Part shown: piece by piece, positions 1 through 7,552 of the stretch
Position numbering within the stretch: the stretch's first letter is position 1
Layout: every line of letters starts with the position of its first letter
NCBI GenBank assembly: GCA_937908275.1
Contig: CALERA010000123.1
Location: 1-13,942, forward strand
DNA from: an uncultured Desulfarculaceae bacterium
Lineage (GTDB): Bacteria; Desulfobacterota; Desulfarculia; Desulfarculales; Desulfarculaceae
Length of the DNA: 13,942 nucleotides
Reading direction: 5' to 3'
Made by a program: the position numbers and the translations under genes
The notes under the pieces: model-generated
Told to the model about the DNA's origin: nothing
The model's database searches: none
What the model saw: the letters and a program-made list of their open reading frames with translations, nothing else

Positions 1-1053
1 CGAAATGGTAAAAACTGTAACTTAATCCTTGGTTTCATGTCTGGGGGCAGGTCAGCCGCGGTGGCGGCCTGCTCGGGCTTCGCCGCGGTCTGCGGCGACA
101 GCATGGCCACCGCGGTGACCATGGGCTCGGTGGCCCTGCCGGAGATGAAGCGCAAGAGCTACCAGCCCAGCCTGGCCTGCGGAGCCCTGGCCGCCGGCGG
201 CACCCTGGGCATCCTGATCCCGCCCAGCGTGGGCTTCATCTTCTACGCCATCGTCACCGAGGAATCGGTGGGCAAGCTGTTCATCGCCGGCATCGTGCCC
301 GGCTTCCTGTTGGCGGCGCTGTTCATCCTGGCCATCTGGATCATCGCCAAGCGGCGGCCGGACCTGGCCCCGCCGGGCGAACCCTCCACCCTGGCCGAAA
401 AGCTGCACTCCCTGAAGGGCGTGCTGGGCATGCTGCTGCTGTTCGTCTTGATCCTGGGCGGCATGTTGGGCGGCATCTTCAGCCCCACCGAGGGTGGCGC
501 GGTGGGCGTGGCCGGCGCGTTCCTGATCTCGGTGGCCCGGCGCCGGCTGACCTGGCCGGGCCTGCGCACCGCCTGCGAGCAGACGGTCTTCATCACCACC
601 AAGCTCCTGATGATCCTGGTGGGGGTGGCCATCCTGGGCTTCTTCATGGCCGCCACCCGGCTGCCCTTCGAGCTGGCCAGCCTGATCACCGATAACGGCC
701 TGAACCGCTACGTGGTGCTGTTCGGGGTGATCGTGCTCTACATCATCCTGGGCTGCCTGATGAACGTCATCCCCATGATTCTCCTGACCCTGCCGGCCAT
801 CTTCCCCTCCATCGTGGCCCTGGGCTTCGACCCGATCTGGTTCGGGGTGCTCACGGTGATCATCATGGAGATGGGCCAGATCACCCCGCCGGTGGGGGTC
901 AACGTCTTCGCCCTGTCCAGCGTGGCCGACGGGGTGCCCATGGGCACCATCTTCGCCGGCATCCTGCCCTTCTTCCTCTGCATGTGCCTGCTGTTGGGAC
1001 TCATCATCATCTATCCCCCCCTGGCCACCGGCCTGGTGGGGGTCCTGTTCTGA
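1..1053 (+). CDS. dctM: TRAP transporter large permease (DctM family), 5'-truncated
   Basis: This is the large membrane subunit of a tripartite (TRAP) secondary transporter, which uses an ion gradient to import a carboxylate or similar solute delivered by a periplasmic binding protein. The frame is open from base 1 to a TGA at 1051-1053; the first ATG (37) is probably not the true start. From that ATG there are 338 residues, against about 430 in the family, so roughly the first 90 are missing. Family signatures seen are the GFAAVCGDS stretch (about residues 14-22), MGSVALPEM, GGTLGILIPPS (54-64) and, near the C-terminus, GQITPPVGVNVF. The protein is almost entirely hydrophobic helices. The binding protein and small permease subunit are not in the window; they may lie upstream. 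The substrate cannot be told. The first ~40 bases are AT-rich and do not read as the expected upstream DctM sequence. Confidence 0.9.
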   Translation, partial: RNGKNCNLILGFMSGGRSAAVAACSGFAAVCGDSMATAVTMGSVALPEMKRKSYQPSLACGALAAGGTLGILIPPSVGFIFYAIVTEESVGKLFIAGIVPGFLLAALFILAIWIIAKRRPDLAPPGEPSTLAEKLHSLKGVLGMLLLFVLILGGMLGGIFSPTEGGAVGVAGAFLISVARRRLTWPGLRTACEQTVFITTKLLMILVGVAILGFFMAATRLPFELASLITDNGLNRYVVLFGVIVLYIILGCLMNVIPMILLTLPAIFPSIVALGFDPIWFGVLTVIIMEMGQITPPVGVNVFALSSVADGVPMGTIFAGILPFFLCMCLLLGLIIIYPPLATGLVGVLF

Positions 1054-1093
1054 CCCAGGTCCCATGTCCCCTCCTCCTCCGCGCCTCTCGCGT

Positions 1094-1134
1094 CACCCCG
1101 CCGGCCAGGGCCCACTCCCCCGGCCGGCGGGGTG
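1094..1134 (+). terminator. GC-rich hairpin after dctM, no U-tract
   Basis: The arms 1094-1106 (CACCCCGCCGGCC) and 1122-1134 are perfectly complementary over 13 bp, with a 15-nt loop. It lies 41 bases after the dctM stop. No T-run follows, so it is not a classical intrinsic terminator; it may mark an RNA 3' end or a transcription boundary. The right arm covers the GTG at 1132, which argues against that codon as the start of the next gene. Confidence 0.55.
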
Positions 1135-1224
1135 GGGGCGCCTGGCCGGGGGCGGCGCGGACTGGGAAACCCATCCGGGCGTGGTAAGCTTATGCCGTAC
1201 CTAACCTACTTATTAGGCGGGAAA

Positions 1225-3054
<1,830 letters not shown>

Positions 3055-3060
3055 ACCTCC

Positions 3061-3157
3061 GCGCGCAAATGACCCTATGCGCGCAAATGACCCGTCAAAA
3101 AACACAGTAAAACTAGCTAGTTAATCATAATGACCCCTCTTAGGCCATAAATGACCC
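3061..3157 (+). promoter_or_regulatory. Four AATGACCC repeats, candidate upstream activator sites
   Basis: AATGACCC occurs on the plus strand at 3068-3075, 3086-3093, 3129-3136 and 3150-3157. The first two copies are part of a perfect 15-bp direct repeat, GCGCGCAAATGACCC (3061-3075 and 3079-3093, period 18). They lie about 90-185 bases before the predicted start site of the 3220 promoter, the usual distance for sites bound by sigma-54 activators, and directly after the activator gene. Binding is inferred. A remnant insertion-sequence end is the main alternative. Confidence 0.5.
3111..3122. repeat. 12-bp perfect palindrome AACTAGCTAGTT
   Basis: AACTAGCTAGTT is a perfect inverted repeat with no spacer, located between the second and third AATGACCC copies in an AT-rich patch. 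It could be a regulator half-site pair or part of a remnant element. No function can be assigned from sequence. Confidence 0.45.
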
Positions 3158-3192
3158 TGCTTGACTTGTTTCGCCAAAATAATGCTTAGAAG

Positions 3193-3205
3193 TATCAGCC
3201 TGTTA
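3193..3205 (+). promoter_or_regulatory. Candidate IHF-binding site
   Basis: TATCAGCCTGTTA matches the IHF consensus WATCAANNNNTTR at every fixed position but one (G for A at position 6). It lies between the AATGACCC repeats and the sigma-54-like promoter, exactly where IHF bends DNA to bring an activator to RNA polymerase in many sigma-54 promoters. The consensus is loose, so the position is the stronger part of the argument. Confidence 0.4.
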
Positions 3206-3219
3206 TCTCTGCGCGTTTT

Positions 3220-3235
3220 TGGCATGGCGAGTGCA
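3220..3235 (+). promoter_or_regulatory. Sigma-54 (-24/-12) promoter for the osmC-dsrHEF operon
   Basis: TGGCATGGCGAGTGCA has the GG (3221-3222) and GC (3233-3234) dinucleotides separated by exactly 10 bases. Against the consensus TGGCACG-N4-TTGCA it differs at two positions (T for C, G for T). The predicted start is near 3245-3247, leaving a leader of about 85 bases before the ATG at 3331. A sigma-54 activator gene ends 165 bases upstream. Confidence 0.7.
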
Positions 3236-3330
3236 TCGCTAGAGATCGAGCCCGCCTCGGCGGAATTGTCGCCCCGGACCATTCCCAACCACTCCGGACG
3301 TGACCAACCCTTAGCCAAGCGAGAGCCAAG

Positions 3331-3762
3331 ATGAGTGTGACCGTGAAACTGACCCGCGGCCAGGACGGCAAATTCACCGCCCACCTGGGTTCCGCGGCCC
3401 TGCCCAGCGTGAGCTGGGACCCCACCGCCCTGACCCCGGAACAACGCCAGGACGAACACCTGGGCGCGCGCCTGCTGCTGCTGGCCGCCTTGGCCTGCTA
3501 TGTCAACACCCTGGCCGCCGACCTCAAGACCGGCGGGGCCAGCCAGGTGGGCGAGATCAACGCCCAGGCGGCGATCAGCAAGGAAAAGGGCAGCAACCTG
3601 CGCACCCGCTTCACCAACATCGCCATCAACGTGGAGACCCCGGTCGCCGACCCGGACCGCAAGGTCTTCGAGACCGTGCGCAACAGCCTGCTCAACGGTT
3701 CGCTGGTCACCTACTCCCTGGAGGAGGAGATCGAGCTGGACTACAACATCGAGGCCATCTGA
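3331..3762 (+). CDS. OsmC-like protein with a single cysteine
   Basis: This 143-aa protein has the OsmC/Ohr-family layout: an N-terminal strand region, a central helix carrying the first family cysteine (LAALACYVNTLAADL, Cys56), a strand segment (RTRFTNIAINVETPV) and the C-terminal helix-strand NSLLNGSLVTYSLEEEIE. Typical members use two cysteines to reduce organic hydroperoxides. Here the second, normally in a CPVS or CSV context, aligns with Ser124, and Cys56 is the only cysteine in the protein. It is the first gene of an operon with DsrH-, DsrE- and DsrF-like genes, so a role as a thiol or persulfide carrier fits better than peroxidase activity; this is inference. The ATG is preceded by a weak purine-rich GAGAG. 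It lies about 85 bases downstream of the predicted sigma-54 start. Confidence 0.75.
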   Translation: MSVTVKLTRGQDGKFTAHLGSAALPSVSWDPTALTPEQRQDEHLGARLLLLAALACYVNTLAADLKTGGASQVGEINAQAAISKEKGSNLRTRFTNIAINVETPVADPDRKVFETVRNSLLNGSLVTYSLEEEIELDYNIEAI

Positions 3763-3774
3763 GGAGACCGCGCC

Positions 3775-4053
3775 ATGCTTTTCATGCTTGCCACCCCGGA
3801 CGCCTCCCTGCTGGAGGTGATGGATCGTCTGGCCGGGGACGAGGACAAGGAACTGCTGCTGATCAGCGACGGGGTCTACCTGGCCGGCCCGGGCATGACC
3901 GGGACCCTGGCCCAGCACGACCTGACCGAGGTCTACGCCGAGGAGCCGGCCCTGGCCAAGCGGGGCCTGACCCCGGCCGGGGACTGCGAGGCGGTGGACA
4001 TGGAGCGGATCGTGGAATTGATCGTTGACAGCGGCAAGCTGATCTATCTCTAG
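3775..4053 (+). CDS. DsrH/TusB-family sulfur relay protein
   Basis: This small cytoplasmic protein (92 aa) matches the DsrH/TusB family in length and pattern: N-terminal MLFMLATPDAS strand, the ELLLISDGVYLA stretch (26-37) typical of the family, and a C-terminal VDMERIVELIVDSGKLIYL segment. In TusBCD/DsrEFH this is the smallest subunit of a heterohexamer passing persulfide sulfur. The conserved N-terminal cysteine of DsrH (about position 20 in the purple sulfur bacterium protein) is absent; the only cysteine is Cys71. A GAGGAG ribosome-binding site overlaps the end of the upstream gene, and the gap is 12 bases. The order here is H-E-F, unlike the usual E-F-H (TusD-C-B). Confidence 0.8.
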   Translation: MLFMLATPDASLLEVMDRLAGDEDKELLLISDGVYLAGPGMTGTLAQHDLTEVYAEEPALAKRGLTPAGDCEAVDMERIVELIVDSGKLIYL

Positions 4054-4061
4054 GAGGGGGC

Positions 4062-4454
4062 ATGGCCACCATCACCGTAACCCTGCTGGCCGGCCCGGCC
4101 GAGAGCGAAGTCGCCGATTTCGCCCTGCGCCTGGGGCAGACCGCCCTGGCCCAGGGACACAAGTTCCAACTGTTTCTTTTTGGCAACGCCAGCGCCCTGG
4201 CCAACCAGGAAACGCCCTGGACCGGCGACCGGGGCATGAACCAGGAACTGACCGATTTCATGGACAGCCAGAAGCTGGGCAGCCGCCTGGCCGAGCTGGC
4301 GGCCCAGGGCGCCCTGGTCCAGACCTGCCACACCACCGAGTACGTGCGGGGCACCGAGGGCTGCGCCTACCTGCCCGGGGTGGCCCGGGGCAACGTGGGC
4401 TCGTCCCTGACCAAGTTCCTGCTCACCTCCGACGCCGCCTTCACCCTGGGCTAA
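4062..4454 (+). CDS. DsrE/TusD-family sulfurtransferase subunit
   Basis: A 130-aa protein of the DsrE/TusD family. It begins with the family strand ITVTLLAGPAESEVADFALRL and carries the QGHKFQLFLFGN segment, a mid-loop with TGDRGMNQEL, and QTCHTTEYVRGTEG. Cys89 in the last motif occupies the position of the sulfur-accepting cysteine (Cys78 in DsrE/TusD, also followed by an RG pair); Cys101 is a second cysteine nearby. The family takes sulfane sulfur from TusA-like carriers and passes it on to DsrC/TusE-like partners, neither of which is in this window. It starts 8 bases after the dsrH-like gene with a strong AGGAGGGGG ribosome-binding site. This subunit is the one most likely to carry persulfide in the complex. 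Confidence 0.85.
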   Translation: MATITVTLLAGPAESEVADFALRLGQTALAQGHKFQLFLFGNASALANQETPWTGDRGMNQELTDFMDSQKLGSRLAELAAQGALVQTCHTTEYVRGTEGCAYLPGVARGNVGSSLTKFLLTSDAAFTLG

Positions 4455-4470
4455 GGGGAGAAACGCCAGC

Positions 4471-4809
4471 ATGGTCAACAATCTCTGCGTGATCATCCGC
4501 CAGCCCCTGGGCAGCGAGCGCTTCACCCTGGGCCTGCGCACCGCCCTGGCCGCCCAGGCCGGGGGCTTCGAGACCGACCTGGTCTTCCTGGGCGACAGCC
4601 TGTTCAGTCTCACCGGGGCCTTGCCCGCCTACCTGGCCCAGACCCTGGCCGCCTTCCAGGAAAACGAGGGCCGGGTCCACTGCCTCCGGGAGGATCTGGC
4701 GGCGCGGGGCATCGTCGAGGGTCAACTGCTGATCAAGAACCTGGACGCGGTGGACCGGGACGGGATGTCCTCCCTGCTGGAGGACAGCGATTCCATAAAC
4801 GTCTTTTAA
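4471..4809 (+). CDS. DsrF/TusC-family sulfur relay protein
   Basis: A 112-aa protein of the DsrF/TusC family, third subunit of the DsrEFH-type complex. Seen here are the start VNNLCVIIRQPLGSERFTLGLRTALA, with the family R-x-P-x-G and the helix after it, then GGFETDLVFLGDSLFSLTG, and the closing strand SSLLEDSDSINVF. Cysteines are at 6 and 71; DsrF is not thought to be the main sulfur carrier in characterised complexes. It follows the dsrE-like gene by 16 bases, with GGGGAG upstream of the ATG, and is the last gene before an intrinsic terminator. Confidence 0.82.
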   Translation: MVNNLCVIIRQPLGSERFTLGLRTALAAQAGGFETDLVFLGDSLFSLTGALPAYLAQTLAAFQENEGRVHCLREDLAARGIVEGQLLIKNLDAVDRDGMSSLLEDSDSINVF

Positions 4810-4864
4810 CTGCGGACCTTCCGGCGATTGCGCCCCCCTGGGGCGGATGGCCGAAGCTTGGCAG

Positions 4865-4907
4865 GCCCCCGGGGGCACCCTTGTCCAACCCCCGGGGGCG
4901 TCTTTTT
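4865..4907 (+). terminator. Intrinsic terminator of the osmC-dsrHEF operon
   Basis: The arms GCCCCCGGGGG (4865-4875) and CCCCCGGGGGC (4889-4899) form an 11-bp perfect stem with a 13-nt loop, followed by TCTTTTT (4901-4907). It lies 55 bases after the last gene. The T-run is only on the plus strand, so it terminates the sulfur operon rather than the convergent TetR gene. Confidence 0.88.
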
Positions 4908-4912
4908 GGGCT

Positions 4913-5554
4913 TCAGCCGGGCGGGGCCAGGGCGCGGCGGCAGAACTCCGCCGCCTGGTCCTCGAAATTCACTTCCGGCGCCAGCTTGAGCAGCAGCAGG
5001 CGGGTGGCGCCGATGAGCAGGCTGCGGATCAACAGGCCTGTCTCCGGCAGGGGCAGGTCGGCGGCCACGCTGCCGTCCTCCTGGCCCCGGCGCAGGGCCA
5101 GGCACAGCACCTCCAGGATCAGGCTGGACTGCTCGCGCATCACCTGGCGGCACTGGGAGTCGTTGCGCCCCGGGCTGACGGGCAGGTCACGCACCAGGAG
5201 GGTCAGCAGGCGGGAATCCTGGCGCACCTGCTTGAAGTGCAGATCCACGCAGCCCAGGACGGCCTGCATCCCGTTGGCGGCCTTGGCCAGGGCCGATTCC
5301 ATGCGCTGGCGATACTTCAGGTGAACCTCGGCCAGCAGGTCCAGGAGGATGCCCTCCTTGTTGCCGAAGTAATAGAAGATGGTGCCCTCGGAGACCCCGG
5401 CCAGGCGGGCCACCTCGGCGGTGCTGGTGGCGTGATAGCCCTGGCGGGCGAAGAGGGTGACCGCCGCCTCGCGCACCGCCTGACGCCGGGTGGAGCCCTG
5501 GGCCCCGCCGGGCTTGGCTCCCCCCCGGGGCGTCTTGTCGCTAATGCGTGCCAT
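4913..5554 (-). CDS. TetR/AcrR-family transcriptional regulator
   Basis: A 213-aa one-component repressor. The N-terminal DNA-binding domain (about residues 22-70) has the classic TetR helix-turn-helix: VREAAVTLFARQGYHATSTA, then VARLAGVSEGTIFYYFGNKEGIL (48-70). The C-terminal helical domain (about 75-213) binds an unknown ligand; AcrR- and FadR-like repressors of fatty-acid and envelope genes have this general build. The ATG at 5554 is preceded by AGGAG. It is transcribed from its own sigma-70 promoter (5606-5634) and lies back to back with the radical SAM gene starting at 5823, so that gene and itself are the natural targets. It converges on the sulfur operon. Confidence 0.92.
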   Translation of the reverse strand: MARISDKTPRGGAKPGGAQGSTRRQAVREAAVTLFARQGYHATSTAEVARLAGVSEGTIFYYFGNKEGILLDLLAEVHLKYRQRMESALAKAANGMQAVLGCVDLHFKQVRQDSRLLTLLVRDLPVSPGRNDSQCRQVMREQSSLILEVLCLALRRGQEDGSVAADLPLPETGLLIRSLLIGATRLLLLKLAPEVNFEDQAAEFCRRALAPPG

Positions 5555-5605
5555 AACTCCTGAGCTTTACTTGAAAAACATTGGATGAGTGAGCACTTGG
5601 TTATG

Positions 5606-5634
5606 GGTATACGCCCGAGCTGGGGGACTGTCAA
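5606..5634 (-). promoter_or_regulatory. Sigma-70 promoter for the tetR-family gene
   Basis: On the minus strand, TTGACA (5629-5634) is followed by a 17-base spacer and TATACC (5606-5611), a near-consensus housekeeping promoter. Start would be near 5599, giving a leader of about 45 bases to the ATG at 5554. Confidence 0.75.
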
Positions 5635-5650
5635 GCCGACCAGGCTCGGG
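5614..5650. repeat. Inverted repeat in the tetR promoter, possible operator
   Basis: CCCGAGC (5614-5620) and GCTCGGG (5644-5650) are complementary, and the pairing continues three bases further inward with one bulge (TGG with CCA). The left arm lies inside the spacer of the TetR promoter. The 23-base separation is long for a TetR operator, so this may instead be incidental. Confidence 0.3.
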
Positions 5651-5822
5651 ATTGTCTCGCGCCAGACCTGGCTTTGTGCTAGGCTGCAAGACATGGCATG
5701 GCCTAGTCCTCTCCGGCCGCGCCGACCTTCCTGATCGGGGCGTCCCGGGGTTTCCACCTGACGCATCACCATACGTTGTAATTTTCCATCGCATGGCCAA
5801 GTGCGCCGGACGGAGGTCCTCC

Positions 5823-7358
5823 ATGAAAGCCCTGCTGGTCTATCCCCGCTATCCCGACACCTTCTGGAGCTTCAAGTACGCCCTGTCCTTTGTCCGCCGC
5901 AAGGCGGCCTTCCCGCCCCTGGGCCTGTTGACCGTGGCGGCCATGCTGCCGGCGGACTGGGAGCTCAAGGTGGTGGACCTGAACGTGGAGAACCTGGAGG
6001 ACGCCGACCTGCGCTGGGCGGAGCTGGTCTTCATCTCCGCCATGGTGGTGCAGAAGGACTCGACCCTGGAGGTGATGGCCCGCTGCAAGGCCATGGGGCG
6101 CAAGATCGTGGCCGGCGGACCGCTGTTCACCCACCTGCACGCCGAACTGACCCAGGCCGAGCACATCATCGCCGGCGAGGCCGAGGAGGTGCTGCCCCAG
6201 TTCCTGGCCGACCTGGCCGCCGGCCAGGCCAAACGCCTGTACCAATGCCAGGAGCATCCCGCCCTGGCCCTGACCCCCCAGCCGCGCTGGGAGCTGATCA
6301 ACCTGAAGAACTACCGCAGCATGGCCCTGCAGTTCTCGCGCGGCTGCCCCTTTGACTGCGACTTCTGCGACGTGGTGGTGCTCTTCGGGCGCAAGCCGCG
6401 CTTCAAGTCCGCCGCGCAGGTCCTGGCCGAGCTGGACTCGCTCCACGCCCTGGGCTGGCGCGGGACCCTGATGGTGGTGGACGACAACTTCATCGGCAAC
6501 AAGGTCAAGGCCAAGGAGCTGTTGCGGGCCATGATCGCCTGGCAGAAGGAGCGGCGCTACCCCTTCACCTTCCTGACCCAGGCCAGCGTGAACCTGGCCG
6601 ACGACCCCGAGTTGCTGAGTCTGATGGCCAGCGCCAATTTCAACGAGGTCTTCCTGGGCCTGGAGACGCCCTCGTCCACGGCCCTGGTGGAGTGCAACAA
6701 GCGCCAGAACCAGGGCCGGGACCTGGTGGCGGCGGTCAAGACCATCCAGAGCTATGGCATCGAGGTCATGGCCGGCTTCATCGTGGGCTTTGACGCCGAC
6801 TCGCCCTCCATCTTCATGGAGCAGGTGCGCTTCATCACCCAGGCCGCCATCCCCACCGCCATGGTGGGCCTGCTCTCGCTGCTGCCCGGCACCCGGCTCT
6901 ATGAGAAGATGCGCCAGCAGGAGCGCCTGTTGGACCTGCCCTCGGGCGACAACGCCATGGACGCCAAGGCCCTGAACTTCATCCCCAAGATGGGCACCGA
7001 GCGCCTGCTGGAAGGCTACCGCGCCCTGTTGGAGCGCCTGTACGAGCCCAAGGAGTACTACCGTCGGGCGGTGATCTATCTGCGACGCAGCGGCCGGGAG
7101 CTCAAGCACTCGGCCAGCCAGCAATGGCGCCTCTCGCGGGCCGATCTGGCGGCCATGGTGCGCATCTTTTGGCGGCTGGGCATCCGCGAGCGCCATCGCC
7201 TGAGCTACTGGGGCTTCCTGGCCCGGGTGGGCTTCACCCGGCCCACCAAGATCCCGGTGGCCCTGGCCCTGGCCGCCACCGGCTACCACTTCCGCAAGAT
7301 CACCTCGCGCTTCGGGGCCTCGCTGCCCGAGCCCGCCGACCTGACCAGCCAAGGCTGA
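5823..7358 (+). CDS. B12-binding domain radical SAM protein, HpnP/DUF4070-like
   Basis: A 511-aa class B radical SAM enzyme. Residues 1-135 form a cobalamin-binding-like Rossmann domain, starting MKALLVYPRYPDTFWSFKYAL with FPPLGLLTVAAMLP after it. The radical SAM barrel follows, with the [4Fe-4S] motif CPFDCDFC (Cys175, Cys179, Cys182), then VVDDNFIGNKVKAKELL and VFLGLETPSS. MAGFIVGFDADSPSIF and the NFIPKMGTERLLEGYR region (385-400) are typical of DUF4070 proteins, a group that includes the hopanoid C-2 methylase HpnP and many uncharacterised relatives. No canonical DxHxxG cobalamin motif is seen, which is common in this group. A methyl transfer is plausible but the substrate is unknown. The ATG at 5823 has GGAGG six bases upstream; the open frame back to 5589 lacks family sequence. 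Divergent to a TetR regulator. Confidence 0.88.
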   Translation: MKALLVYPRYPDTFWSFKYALSFVRRKAAFPPLGLLTVAAMLPADWELKVVDLNVENLEDADLRWAELVFISAMVVQKDSTLEVMARCKAMGRKIVAGGPLFTHLHAELTQAEHIIAGEAEEVLPQFLADLAAGQAKRLYQCQEHPALALTPQPRWELINLKNYRSMALQFSRGCPFDCDFCDVVVLFGRKPRFKSAAQVLAELDSLHALGWRGTLMVVDDNFIGNKVKAKELLRAMIAWQKERRYPFTFLTQASVNLADDPELLSLMASANFNEVFLGLETPSSTALVECNKRQNQGRDLVAAVKTIQSYGIEVMAGFIVGFDADSPSIFMEQVRFITQAAIPTAMVGLLSLLPGTRLYEKMRQQERLLDLPSGDNAMDAKALNFIPKMGTERLLEGYRALLERLYEPKEYYRRAVIYLRRSGRELKHSASQQWRLSRADLAAMVRIFWRLGIRERHRLSYWGFLARVGFTRPTKIPVALALAATGYHFRKITSRFGASLPEPADLTSQG

Positions 7359-7369
7359 GCGCGCCCCCC

Positions 7370-7404
7370 CGCGCGGACCCGGGACGCCGTTCCGGGTCCG
7401 CGCG
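7370..7404 (+). terminator. Strong GC hairpin after the radical SAM gene
   Basis: Left arm 7370-7384 (CGCGCGGACCCGGGA) pairs with 7390-7404 over 15 bp with one G-U pair and a 5-nt loop. It starts 12 bases after the stop codon. No T-run follows, so it is an RNA 3'-end stabiliser or factor-dependent terminator rather than a classical one. Confidence 0.65.
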
Positions 7405-7459
7405 CGCCAACCCCTGATCGCCAAAAGCCAAAACGTCCATTCTCCCATTCCGCCAGGCC

Positions 7460-7488
7460 TTGACACCGGCCCCGAATGCGGGTAGATT
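7460..7488 (+). promoter_or_regulatory. Sigma-70 promoter of the liv-paaK operon
   Basis: TTGACA (7460-7465), a spacer of exactly 17 bases, then TAGATT (7483-7488). The predicted start is near 7495, leaving a leader of about 58 bases to the GTG start of livH at 7553. Confidence 0.78.
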
Positions 7489-7494
7489 CCCCGG

Positions 7495-7507
7495 GTATAC
7501 TGTATAC
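7495..7507. promoter_or_regulatory. GTATACTGTATAC palindrome, candidate GntR operator
   Basis: A perfect 13-base palindrome (GTATAC-T-GTATAC) lies on the predicted transcription start, seven bases after the -10 box. Known operators of FCD-type GntR regulators often contain a GTATAC core. An FCD GntR gene is the fifth gene of this operon, so feedback repression by blocking RNA polymerase is the simplest reading. The pairing of site and regulator is inferred. Confidence 0.6.
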
Positions 7508-7552
7508 GAAGTACAAAAGGCGGCGCGGCGGCCGCCAAGGCGGGACAGGCGC

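Noticed and set aside
3061..3157. AATGACCC repeats as a CRISPR array
   Set aside because: Repeats are far too short, unevenly spaced, and no cas genes are present.
3161..3191. Possible sigma-70 promoter with TTGACT at 3161-3166
   Set aside because: No good -10 at 16-18 bases: TAATGC is 13 away and TTAGAA is 19 away. The sigma-54 element downstream is a much better fit.
5589..5822. N-terminal extension of the radical SAM protein upstream of 5823
   Set aside because: The family N-terminus begins at MKALLVYP (5823), which has a proper GGAGG site; the upstream part overlaps the tetR promoter.
7460..7552. N-terminal extension of LivH from the TTG at 7460
   Set aside because: The TTG is the first half of the TTGACA -35 box, and the extra 31 residues include the promoter and palindrome with no LivH similarity.
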